Shown: piece after piece, positions 10,330 through 22,100 of the stretch
How the letters are laid out: every line of letters begins with the position of its first letter
Numbering within the stretch: position 1 is the stretch's first letter
Origin: Cudoniella acicularis
Taxonomy: Eukaryota; Ascomycota; Leotiomycetes; Helotiales; Helotiaceae
Assembly: GCA_013054445.1 (NCBI GenBank)
Contig: JAAMPI010000053.1
Coordinates: 1-64,000, forward strand
Length of the DNA stretch: 64,000 bases
Direction of reading: 5' to 3'
Made by a program: the position numbers and the translations under genes
Notes under the pieces: generated by a model
The model's input: only the letters and a program-made list of their open reading frames with translations
Database searches by the model: none
Told to the model about the DNA's origin: nothing

Positions 10330-11130
10330 ACTAGATTATACTTAGAGTTATATACGTCCTTGATTATAGCTCGTTTCGGGTCAATTCCGCTGCTTTCTTA
10401 TCGGACGGAACATTATTTATATCGGCTTTAGACAATAGGACAATCAGGCTTTAGTATACCAACGGAACATTATAATAAACACTTAATAGTCACGATAAAC
10501 CCGTTGATTACGTAATATTTTCACTAAACAGCAAGCTCCTGATGTCGGCTTTAGACGACGACTATACGCTCCGGCTTTAGAATATTGATAATAGAATAGT
10601 ATAGGAACTTATAGGTTATTCTAGTCCTATTACTTTCTCGCCAGATAGTACGGCACAAGCCTTATGTTTAGGGGACGGGAGAGTCAAGCTATAGGGGGCA
10701 GTGAGTAAGACGCTCGAAGTAGGCTAACCCCTTACCGTTACACTTCGTAGTAAGAGGTACTACTAGGTACTCGACGGCTAGCCTGATGTTATAGTACTCG
10801 CCTTTTCGCTAAATAGGAGTCTTCTGGCGTATAGATACGATAATAGAATACTCAAGCTATAGGAAATGGTCTCGGAATATATAGATAATCATCCTGGCTA
10901 TAAGGATACGATTATTGTTTTAGCCTTCTTATAAGACGGAAAAATAATAGTATCGGCTTTATACTCTAGGACAATCAGGCTATAAGATATAAGACAAGCG
11001 TGCTATACGTTCTAGCTTTAGGAGAGCTAGGTTAGAGTTTACTACCTAGTATTCTCTTTAGACGGCAAGCTACTAGCGTCGGCTTCGTTTGATAAACAGA
11101 TCAGGCTTTAAGACCTAGCTTAAAAAAAAA
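10330..11130 (+). pseudogene. RIP-degraded WD40 repeat array (probable NLR C-terminus)
   Basis: At least five WD40 blades can be read in one frame, for example FLSDGTLFISALDNRTIRL-stop-, VFSLDGKLLASASFDKQIRL-stop-D and FSPDSTAQ..GRVKL-stop-. In each blade the Trp of the final WD is a stop codon, as expected when RIP converts TGG to TAG. The high identity between blades fits fungal NACHT-WD40 (HET-D/E-like) genes, but no NACHT motif is readable upstream, so only the WD40 part is supported. Part of the cargo of the RIP block. Confidence 0.8.
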
Positions 11131-13780
11131 TTGCTTTACGAGGTTAAAGCTACCGGGACTATCTACGCACTCTTATTTCTTCGTTCTATCCGCGTAGGTA
11201 TATATAATAACTAGGCTTAAGGTTCTTATAGTATTAATATTTATAAGATTACTATCTAATTATACTATATTTCTTTAGGGCAGATAGGCATTTACTTTAA
11301 TTTAATAAAAAAAAACATAACTATAAAATACTATCGTTATTAATATAGGCATAGGGTAATAATGACTTCCTAGTATTATTATAAGACTCTAAGGCTCGAA
11401 TAAAGGTTATTAGTGAGTTTTGACTATAGTATAAGCTTGACGACAGGGCACCTATTATTTTTCTCGGCATATAGGGTTATAAAAACAGTCTAAGCGAAGT
11501 TAGTAACTATAGCTTAGATCTCTATAAAAGTGAAGATAGTTGACGAATCCTAGTATCGGCGCTGATTTATACTTACCCTCCTTTAAAAGACTCTATACCT
11601 AGTCTCTATACCCTAGCTCTATACCCTAGCTCTACACTATGGCTCTATACCCTGGCTCTATACCCTGGCTCTATACCCTAGCTCTATACCCTATACTATA
11701 GAGCTAGGACCTATACCTGTTAGCTGATACGCGTAGCGCTAATCTTTCCCGTTATATAGCTACCTCCGTAAAATTACGAATAAACTCACGTCTTAGCCTT
11801 CTAATTACCTATAAGGCTATAGACTATAGTAGGAGGCTTAAATAAGATCTACTTTACTAGGCCGTAAATAAGACAGGGTGTTTATGTTTGATTTATCTCG
11901 ATATAATTGATAGTCTATTATAGTAGTAGATAAGCTAGCCGAATATAACGTAACACGAACAAGAAAAATAATTTATCTACGTAACGTATTCTAACTCTCC
12001 GTATCTTTCCTTACTCCTCCCGTCCCTATAACTAGCGTACTCTATTATTGATTTAGCACCTCTATATAAATACTTATAAATTCTTAAATACTAAAAGCTC
12101 TTACTTAGAAGCACTAGAATTCGGCTTGGCCTTACGAGTTAATGTCTAGCAAACAGAGACTACTAACTAGATAGTATAGAGATAGCTGTCCTAGACAATT
12201 CTAGTTATTACTAAAGTCGTCGTATAGTAAGGGTCCCTAGATATCTTATCGACTTTCTAGAATAAGAGATCGGTAGACTTGGCCCGGTGTCTATAGTCGT
12301 ACTAGAGTAATAGTAGTAAGGAAAATAATAGTATTAATAATATTCTAAAAGTATATTTTATAGTAAGTCGATAAGATGTCTATCTTTTCTAGTTATAGTT
12401 TATAGGTCTAGCTAATTGTTTATTTATATTATTTTTAATAGGAGTTGATTTTAAGATAGTCGTAAGAACAACGGCGGATATAACGGGTTTAATACTTGAC
12501 TGTTAAGTCCTGTTTTATAAAAATTTATAATAACTATAGATAATCTTGTCTTAAAATAGAACTCTTATAGCGGTGTTAGAACGGGCTCCCCTTTCTAGAG
12601 CTAGAATTAGTTCTAGATAGGCACTTTTTTTTTTTTTTTTTTAGTAAACTATATTTTATCTTTCCTCTAAGAGAACTAGCGCTATTTAAGCGCTATATAG
12701 CCTTAATTAATATTATATATATATTATAGTAGGCCTACGAAGCCCTTCTAAAAATTGACTTTCTTTTTTCCCTTACTAACTCTTTATCCGAATTTGATCC
12801 CTAGCGTTTTCACTTAGAAGTTATAAATCTCTAGACCTTCTCCTTATTCCCTCGGCTTCTATTTGAGATCCGTTAGGCGATCTAGTACCTTACGATGACT
12901 CCGCGTATAATAAACATCACACCACTTTTAAACCCGTATAAGCATCTTAAGCGTTTAAAACACCACTTTATACTATTTAGCCTCCTCTAAGAATCAAGTA
13001 TAGCCGTTCCTATCTATAAGAGAACTGTTTGATTGTCTATATAGCTCTTTCCTATAAACTGCCTACTACTAAGTATATTACGTCCTTAGCTTCTCCTAAA
13101 ATTTATAAACCTTTAATCTATTATTAATATAATAACCTTACTCTTTTAACCTAGTTTAAGCTTACGGTATAAACTCGACGGAAACTAGGTCTCGTTAACA
13201 AAAGTTTTAATGCCTTAATAAATATAAATTCTTACTAAACCCAACTCAACCCTATATTATCAGACAATATAAGAATAAGTGTCTAGACTAATCTAATAAT
13301 AAATAGAATCACGGGTTTAGGCAATATAATTCGGCGTAGAGTTTCGGAGAATACTAAAAGAGAAAACTTAAAAATATAAGAAATAATAGAATCAATAGTA
13401 TATATCAGAAGGGCTATAATCAAAATACCTATTAAGAGGTCTGATATAGCTCGATATAAAAAGGGAATCTCGGTTATAGAATATATACTACTTTTAAAAC
13501 TAGCCTATAAGTCTAGAATTAGGTTATTTATAAGATAGGGGTCAACGCTAATTTAGCCTATACCTAAAATAGGATTTAGGTAAGAGCTATAATTAGTCCC
13601 CGTAGTATAGACAGAGCTAAATTTAGACTGCTGACGTCGTGCCGTAGATCTTTAGAAGATTACGGAAGCTTGATTTTTAAACCCTTTATATAATAGATAC
13701 TAGAGAGATAGAAAATATAAAAGCTATGTTAATTATAACTATATACGTCGGTCTTCGAGTATAGATAAGCCTGCGAGTAG
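11131..13780. other. RIP-mutated DNA, content not recognised
   Basis: AT-rich with abundant TpA and retained CpG. It contains the 13-mer array at 11,591-11,703 and a run of about 19 T at 12,627. I could follow no protein through it on either strand; one or two further dead genes are likely. Confidence 0.5.
11591..11703. repeat. 13-bp minisatellite, about eight copies
   Basis: The unit CTCTATACCCTAG repeats with few changes (CTCTATACCCTGG, CTCTACACTATGG). A reverse-oriented array with a closely related 13-mer lies at 18,601-18,680. Confidence 0.85.
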
Positions 13781-14640
13781 ATAAAGCCAAAAGCGCTTAA
13801 CAACCTAAACATATATATTAAACTAATAAAGACAACTATAAAATAGAATATCTGGTAGCTATATCCGTAAATGTCGTATCGCAATTAGTATTATCTTTCC
13901 GGAATCCTTACTATATAAACTATAGCTACTAGGATATTAAGTATTGCCGTAGTTAGCATGTATGTTAGGCTTATCCTCTAGTTCTAGATCTCCTAGCCAT
14001 GAATAATAAGACTATATATTATAAAGACTATAGCGGAAAGGCTAAGAGAAGCGTATATCGCAGTTCGATATAGCCTGAGGGTTAGATATCGAAACTTTAG
14101 GCTTAAAGTTGTTATAGTACAAACCATAGCTAAGACAGAGACTATAGCCTAGTATAGGTTCTATAGATATAGATCGTAATAGAATCCGTAGTAAACTAAA
14201 GAGACTGTCGATCCCTATATAAGAATAACGATTCCTAGATAGTCGAATTGATTCTAGTATACCGCTACCTTTTCGCTATGATTTAATATAATATAGAAAG
14301 ACGTAGAGAAGGAAAAGCATAAGATTACCCCGAAAAAGAATATTATAAAGCCAATTATATCACTAATTTAGATAGCGGCGTAATGACTACGTGCTCTTAC
14401 GTATACGTATATTAGAAGTATTATAAAAAGGATCGCGCCGAGGAGGTAGGAGTAGATGTTCATAATCTTATTATAGACGTGTTATAAGCTACTTAGGGAC
14501 TTCTAAAAGGATCTAGATATAGGCCGATATCTAGTAAGGATAAATTCGTTATCTTGTTACTAGCTAGGCAGGTCATTCTATCGTAGGAGTAGATAGTGGC
14601 CACTTTGGCTTCTAGTCTGCCTAGGTCTATAAGCTATCGG
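13780..14640 (-). pseudogene. RIP-degraded adiponectin-receptor / haemolysin-III family protein (PAQR)
   Basis: The complement reads, in order, DNEFILTRYRPIS, a stop-marked KSLSSL, MNIYSYLLGAILFIILLIYV, FFFGVILCFSFSTSFYIIL, NHSEKVAVY and FDYLGIVIL, a VYYGFYYDLYL segment, RYLTLRLYRTAIYASLSL, and finally RIPER..RYDIYGYSYQIFYF. These are the hallmark N-terminal DNxYIxxGYRP box, the membrane helices and the C-terminal RIPERW/HQIFH region of ADIPOR/Izh proteins, which sense or hydrolyse lipids in membranes. Stops sit where family members carry Trp. Family assignment is strong; the gene is dead. Confidence 0.85.
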
Positions 14641-17330
14641 CTGATCTATAGTCTCTCTCCGCGAGTATAAATTTAGTTCGGAGGCTATATTTGCCCGGTT
14701 CCTACGTCTAAAGCAATCATTTATCGGGAAAGTAATAGCTATTGTCGAGAAGTAATAGAGCTAGAAGAAGACCTTCTAAAAATAGATATTCTAGTTTAAA
14801 GGTCTAAAAACGGCTCTATATTATGTTACGCCTTCTTAAGCAAGCTAAGTGGCACATTAGTGCCTATCTCTAAAACTATTATAACACCTTCTAGCTTTCG
14901 ATCCTTTATACTTTATATCAAATGGCCCTAATTAGATCAAGTAACCTTAAACGCGGCAAGTAGAAAAGTAAGTGCCGAGAAGAATTATTAAAGCATATTC
15001 GTAAGTCTCTCTTTATATATCTCTTTAAGTTCTTACTAATAAAACTCTAGAAGATAGAATAAGAATATCAATTAAACTATTATAAGTTCGTCTTATAACT
15101 AGAACTGATAATCCTTATACGTAAGAAGTCTTACTAGAGAAAAGGCACCTCTTCTCTAAAAACATAAGCGACTATTCGATCGGGGCATATAAGGAACTAT
15201 ATAAAGGAATTAGTATTGCGTTTAAGGCTATACCCGCAAGTATAGCAACCGGGACGGGCTTAATCGGTAATGTCTAGGAGTTTCTCGTATCAGTAGAGGT
15301 ATATAAACAGCTTAAGTTTCTAAATCAGCTAATAACTTATTTAGCCTATATAAGTGAGCTTTAGTACGAGGATAGATAAATTATATAGAGAAAATATAAC
15401 GCTTAAACGAGAGCTAAATCAATAGAGAGATCAGGCCGTAATAGAATCCGAAATTCGATAACAGTTCGAGTAAGAACTAAAAGAGCTTACGATCGCTAAT
15501 CAGATACTCTATCAGGATTTATAAAAGAGCGTAATAGTAGTAGATTGTTTTAGAAGCGACATATATAAGTATATTCGTATAGTAAATAGGGTAATACCGC
15601 TAATAGATAAGTTAAGGGCTAGATTAACATTAAATAAGGGCTCTAGTAAATTAGAGCGTTTACTATACCCCGTCGTATAAAGTCATACTTGACTTCTAAA
15701 TTAAAACTAGATAGACTTCGGCTAACTAAATCAATTAACTAAAATAGGCTACGTAAAATAAGAATACTTATAGAGAAAGCTATAACTAATTCTTAACGTA
15801 GACACCGGAGCTCACTCCCGAGTTATTATAGTATAGCCTATACTAATATCTCTACTTAGTAAATAGGATAACGATCTCGTACTCCCTATTTTCGGACTTG
15901 CTAATTTATTACCTAAGGTTAAGAAGCAAGTAGGTATTAAAACAGGATCCCTATACGCGGAAGTATCTAAGGCCGGATTCTCCTTTAACATTTAGGGTGA
16001 CCGGTTTTAGCCCTTATATATATAGTGCTTACCCGCTTTATCCTGCTAGAGCTTATATCGCCTACGTTAGCAGACTCTCTTCTAAGATTTTATTACTGAT
16101 GTCTGTATGTTCTATTTACGGTAACGGTTAACGTAAGTATAGGTCCGAATATTAGTTGACTACTTCTAGGAAATTAAGTTCGAGATATAAGCCCGCTATA
16201 GTAATCCGCTCTACGTCTAAGACGCTAAATATGATTGATAGGGGCTTAATTATATGTTTAAATTTAACTATAAAATATTTTACTAAATAAAACATTAGGC
16301 TAAAGTTTAAAAGCCTAGGGATTAAGTAATTTTAAACAATTTTAAATATTAAATATTAAGTTATATTTCCTAAAATAAATCCTAGCGTAGTAAGTAGTTC
16401 TATTAAAGCCTACCTTGGCGAGCTTAATTGGTATACGAGTATCTAGTCGTAATAAGGGTCCGGGGTGACTTACTTAGAAGATAACGTAGGAGTCAAGGAC
16501 TGTGCCACCGCTTAGTATAGGTGCGGTACCGACGACCTAGAAACCGTAATTAGTAGGAAAGCCGGGACAAGCGATAGAAGAGACGCTTAGCTTAGGATCT
16601 ATACTACTATAATCCCGGAAATTAGTCTTATCGACTTAGATTTTAGAGAGAGAGATACCTACCGTTAGTAATATCCTCTTATTTATAGTTAAGGGAGGGA
16701 GGGATTATATTAATAGCTCTTAATATATTAGCTACTACCTCCGATATAAAGCTATATATGTTAAGAAGAGGAGAAGGCGAGCGTAATAAGGAAGGAAGCA
16801 AATCTCTTTATTTCGAGATAGGATAGAGTAAAGATAAAATAACTAAGGCTTATATAGAAGAATACTAGCGGACTTATATATCCGTATCTAAACAGCCTAT
16901 AGACTAAGATGATACGGGTGACGAAAGCTACTAGAACGGGCTCCTATTAGTTACGCTTGCGTAGGGCAAACTAAATATGTCTTACGAGCCCGTTTTAGTT
17001 CTTAAACTAGTTAAGCTAATATTATAAGGCCAGACAATCATAATCACTTTAAATTTAAGTTATCGAGTATATGTTTAATTAGACACTTTAATAAATTAAC
17101 AGGCCAAATTTTCAGGCAAGCTAGGTTATTAATATAAAAGAAAAGTTATAACTAAAAGTTTAGATTAAAAAACATAACAACTTTCTCTTTTCTCCGTCGT
17201 ATTATATTTTACTTTGTCTCGGACCTCGCGCTAGGTTCTAGTAGCTTAATATAAATGTGTTATTTATAATAGTACTAATAGTACTAGCGTCTAGTACTAA
17301 AATAAATACTACGATCGTTTCGGCCAAGGC
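14640..17330. other. RIP-mut DNA with an unidentified coiled-coil-like relic
   Basis: On the + strand about 15,180-15,660 gives long readable runs such as GAYKELYKGISIAFKAIPAS and, in a shifted frame, a charged helix-rich run ending NKGSSKLERLLYPVV, with TAG/TAA at likely Gln and Trp positions. I do not recognise the family. The rest (15.7-17.3 kb) is decayed beyond reading. Confidence 0.4.
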
Positions 17331-18299
17331 CTATTTCTTTCCGTCTCTATAGTATCTAATAAGCTCTAGAGACTCTCGTTGACTTGGGTAATGTATGCCT
17401 CTACCTACTATCCTAACTAGTAGGGATAGAATATATAGGCTTAGAGTAAGCACCTTAGTCTCTTTATCCAAGTCAGCCGTCAAGTAAACCTAGCCCGACT
17501 TAACTATACTAGCTATATCTTGACCGTAGGAGATAAACATAATAGACATGACGTTAGTAGTATTAATGTTCTGTCCTATCTGACTATTCCGAGTACTACC
17601 GTCTTTAAATTTAGAAATAACGGAACGTAATCTAGTTATATCGTATCCGAGAATTGCCTAGCAGACAGAATCAGAGAGACTACCCTAGGCTATAACTTCG
17701 ACACCGCGCGGGTCTTTAACATTTCCCTAAGACAATTTCTTGTCGGATAAAAATTGACCCTCGATCTAAAAGTCGGTAATTCCTAAGTCCTTACTAGTAG
17801 TAGAAGTAAGGAAGTCCTGACAAGCACGATACGTGGCGATGGTCACTATATTCTACCTAGCTATAGCGCTATAAGTATAGCGAAACTTGACGTGAACGGT
17901 CCTACTAATAACATGTAGAGCGACCTCGACAAGTCGAGCATATCGACTAGTCTTTTCAACGCTAGTATTAAACGAAGACTAGAGTGTTAGTACGTGGTGA
18001 TAGAACCGGAGAGCATCGTCGACCGTACGGAAGGTAAAGACAGGAGCCCGTGATAAGCCTTTACTTAAGGCTTTAACTTTGATACTACTTATAGCTTAGA
18101 ATGTTTTATATCCTCGAGAATAGCTTATAACAAGTATTGGCTCTACTATCGCTAGGGGACCGTATACTGTTCTTTTAGACTTCCCGTAGATAGTCAGCGG
18201 GCTAGCTAGACTAAAGGGGATTCGTATAAAGCTAACATAGTTTTCGACCTTAATGTCTTTTATGTCCTTATTACGGTAGGAGGGCAACGCCTCTACCAC
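17330..18299 (-). pseudogene. RIP-degraded HMG-CoA reductase-like gene
   Basis: From 18,299 downward the complement opens with VEALPSYRNKDIKDIKVENY, then IRIPFSLASPLTIYGKS, VYGPLAIVEPILVISYSRGY and APVFTFRTVDDALRFY. Later it reads GQNINTTNVMSIMFISYGQD and a VRIVGRGIHYPSQRESLEL end. These parallel the HMGR landmarks: ENVIG..PLPVGVAGPL, the ATTEGALVAS..RGCKA box, the NxxN..ATGQD motif, and the VGTVGGGT signature, all with RIP-type changes. HMGR makes mevalonate for terpenoids. The frame is divergent from housekeeping HMGR and has no N-terminal membrane domain, so a copy linked to secondary metabolism is possible but unproven. Confidence 0.72.
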
Positions 18300-21200
18300 T
18301 TTTTCTAGGTTTTACGTTCGATCTATCATATATACTACTAGTATAATAAAATATAGAGGTAGGAGGACCCTAACAGAGGCAGAGAGACGGCAAATTCTTA
18401 ATAGGTGACCTAATAAAGAATTTAGGAGTGATACTAGATCTATGATTCTATAGCCTTATAGATTAAATAGCGTTATAAGAATTAAAAGTCGCTAAGTTCT
18501 TGACCTATCCTTCTTAATAATTCTTCTTAAGTCATTTATAAGCCTAAAATATATATTATATATAGATCTTAGGGATTAACGTCTTAGTTCTAGTATATAT
18601 AGAAACAGGGTATAGAGACAAGGTATAGAAACAGGATATAGAAACAGGGTATAGAAACAAGGTATAGAAGTAGGGTATAGGGCCCTATAGACAATAGCGT
18701 AGAAAGTATATAATATAAATTGTGTTTATACTAGACAGCCGAAAAGAGAATATGGCTTTTAGTTTTATATACTTTGTTTAAAGAGTCAAGTGAACTACGT
18801 TAGCTATATATACCTCGAGTCAAGCTAGACCTAAGCAAATCCGTAGAATTCCTAGCGGGTAGTTAAGCGACCACTAAAATGTTAGGCTATCTATCCTTAT
18901 TAATAGAGTGCTTTCGAGCCCCCTAGACCTATATAATAGAAATTACTTTAAGTATCTCGATAAAAGTAACCGAATCGTCGTCCTAATAACCTACTAGATT
19001 AAAGAGACGGGCGTCCTCTATGTTTTCGTATTTCTCGAGGGTTATCGACAGCTTCGCTTCGTATTCTTTCTTTATTATTTGGTTAAAGTTAACCAAAATA
19101 GTAAGTTCTCGAAGTCCTTAGCACCGATTAAGTTTTTCTATAAATCGCTTTGGCCTAACGAACTAGATCTACTCGATGTCGATAATAAGCAATTTAAAAC
19201 TAGTATTATTTTTACTCGAGGCAAGAGAAGAACTAATAAAGTTGTCGATGTCGAAGTTTATATAGATAGTATCTATAGTAAAGTTAATATATGTTTTGTC
19301 GATATCGGCTAATAACTCGTATCGCTCTAAGGCCATAGTACGTGATTCATAGTATACCCGTAATAAGGACGGGTTCTCTTACTGTCTAAGATTATTACTT
19401 ATACCGTTTCTAGTTAATAAAACTATATTAGGTTATATCATATAGGGAGCCACTATATAATAGCCTAGTCTGCCTCTTCTTTTGATCCTAAAAACTCTCC
19501 TTATAATCCTACTTGTTATCTTAGCGCTTGTGACGCTATAAGATCATAGCTACTATAGGTAGAACAATAATCATAACTAATAAAATAATAATAGCGATAA
19601 TTAACTATATCCGACTTTTTATAACCTCCTAGTATATCCGTTTGCGTACTCTATTAGCCCTACGGCGAAAGCCCTAGGAAGATATAGTAAGATCATCGGT
19701 CTTGTCTTATAATAAATCTAAACGTTTTCCCCGTTATAATACTTTGTCGATATTTTCTCGTATAACACGAACAGTAGCGTCGACTTGCGCTTATAGAGCA
19801 CTCGCTATTTTGTCGTAGGTCGATAAATAAAGCAGAAGACTTGTTAACTAGAAAATATATTAAAATGGCTTACCTTTAATAAAATATAACCTTTTAGCAT
19901 CGATTCTAGAAGTAAGGGTACTGGTAGGAGAAAGGGGCTCCTTAGGTGCTAGAATAGGCCTTAGGTACTAAATCTACTATTTTTAGTTTTACGCGAAAGC
20001 AAATCCTAGTATCGGACGGAGCCATTTAAAGATACTCTACCTTAAATCGTATTTATTTCCGAGTATACGTACTTCGGGGATACTTAAATTTTAAATCAAC
20101 TTTAAATTGTCGTCTTACTATAATATAGAGTAAAAGCTGGCTAAAAATAGGGGCTCTAGTAGCCTTCTCCTCTACTAGTCTCTATTATACGGTGTTGACA
20201 ATCAATTTACTCACTTAGGACAAGACTACGAAAGCAGGTATTATAACTTTAACCGTAAGGATTTTAACCCCTTCCCCCGTTACTTAACTAATACGTTCTT
20301 AATCGTAGTTTAACTTTACCGATATCTATCTACCGAACCCCTTAATCAAGCCGCGCGCTATTCTAGGAAGCGATCTTATCTAACCGCTCTAAAGTGATAC
20401 GGCAAGCGTGCTTACGGCAGCCACTACCGCTACCGGTAACAAGATTTAGAGTGCTATAGGCGCTATTAAGACAGCGGTTAAAGCGAAGATTCTAAGAAAT
20501 TGCTCGCTTAGTACTAGGCAATTCTACGTTAGGTTTAGCGATTATACGAACTATACCGACTTGTTATCAGATATTTCCGATATAATACCAGAAGCTATTA
20601 TAGCCTAATATCTTTAGCCTTTAAAAGGGATTATAATAAAAGTCGTACCGACAATTATTTAAGGCTCCTTTGTTTTCGGTCTAGGATTCTTAGCTATTAT
20701 AACTATTATATTTATTATTATATTATTTAAACTACTTTCTATTATAAGTTTCTTTTTTCGGTTAAGAGTTTGTTTATTAGTAGTATTATGTTTTGTTTCT
20801 TTTATTATACCCCCTACTATTCTATACCTAGTATAATCGGAGATATAGAGTTTAGGATTGCTTATAGGGATAAAGAAAAGAGATATAGCTAGTAAGTACT
20901 TAAGACCTCTTATTTATACTAGATTTATAATAGTATTAATAATCTTTATATTATTCTTTATATAAAGGGGGCCTAGAGCAAGTAGTCAGTGTTGCCTTTC
21001 GGGTTCTGTTATTCCGCTACTACCTTATAGATTAAGGCTAAAAAATATGGCTTTCTATACTCGCCCTTTTACGACATATAATAAAACTCTTTTTCTCGGT
21101 TTATACGTGACAATTTTCTCTTCGTAGCTTAATATAGTAGTATTAATTCGTTCGCTTAAATAGAGTTTCTGTCTATAGATTCATCTAGTAAGAGCTATAG

Positions 21201-22100
21201 ATAGCGGCTAGTGTCCGTGCTATAGAAGATTGATATAAGCCGTTTTTAGACCCCGAACTATATCTGTCCTTAAGGAGGTGCCTTTCCTGGCTCCCTTTAT
21301 TTTTAGACATATAAACTTTAAACGGTATAAAGATATACTTTTCAGGACTATGTTAATCGATGCTAACAAAGCCAACTGATCAGTCAAATATATAGAAGCT
21401 AAGTTTAAGAAAGTCCTAAAAATTGTCTATATACTAAGATGCTTTCTCTAGTACTATCACAACAGCTCCTACTCTCTAAATCGGCCTTAAACGAAATCCT
21501 AGTTCATGTCTACTATTATCCTTACGATTTGACGCTATAAGACCAATTAAAGCTTAACTTCGCTATTATAGTAAAGAAATACGACAGCGTAAAGTCTGAA
21601 ATAAAAGCGAAGATTAACGTCTCTTATATTAATTACGATTTTAAAGAAAAGAGAGACTAGTAGGGGTAGATTATAGGCAAGGGAATTACCGGGTCTCTTA
21701 ACGCTTTTCTCAAAAGAATTAAGTATAAGAACAAGCTACTAACACGGAACACGCTATTAATAAGGCTATTAACTATCTGTGATAACTGTTATATTAAACT
21801 AGACTAGGATAGCAAGCCTGATCAAGATTATATCCTAAGTGTTAGAAGACTTTATAAGATATCTATAAGCTTAGTCTTAAGGCTCTCGTATAAAGAGATC
21901 GAAGAAGTCATTTCGAGTAAGTCTATTATTATAGGAGGCCTCTTTATAAATACTATTAAAACGGTAGGTATAGATAGCCAAGAGAAGGAGTAGGATCTAT
22001 TCTTTTAAACGATTTAATAATTTTTTTTCTTTAATATCTATTCTTAATATCTCTAGAATTATAGGTTTATAAAGACTAATTGTTAAATTAAGAATATAAT
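18300..22100. other. RIP-mutated DNA, several unreadable relics
   Basis: Apart from the 13-mer array at 18,601-18,680 I recognise nothing. Longer readable runs exist, such as + strand 19,079-19,312 and about 21,430-22,015, but match no family I know. The complement at about 18,790-19,080 also gives a run (EYEAKLSITLEKYENIEDAR) of unknown type. Confidence 0.45.
18601..18680. repeat. 13-bp minisatellite, six copies, inverted relative to the 11.6 kb array
   Basis: The unit AGAAACAGGGTAT repeats six times. Its complement ATACCCTGTTTCT differs at two positions from ATACCCTAGCTCT of the array at 11,591-11,703. Confidence 0.85.

Noticed and set aside
12627..12646. Run of about 19 T as a retroposon poly(A) tail (complement strand)
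   Set aside because: No target duplication or reverse-transcriptase relic could be read next to it; a simple homopolymer is enough.
16430..16510. tRNA-like stretch with an A-box-like TTAATTGG
   Set aside because: No matching B-box or cloverleaf could be drawn, and it lies in RIP-mutated DNA.
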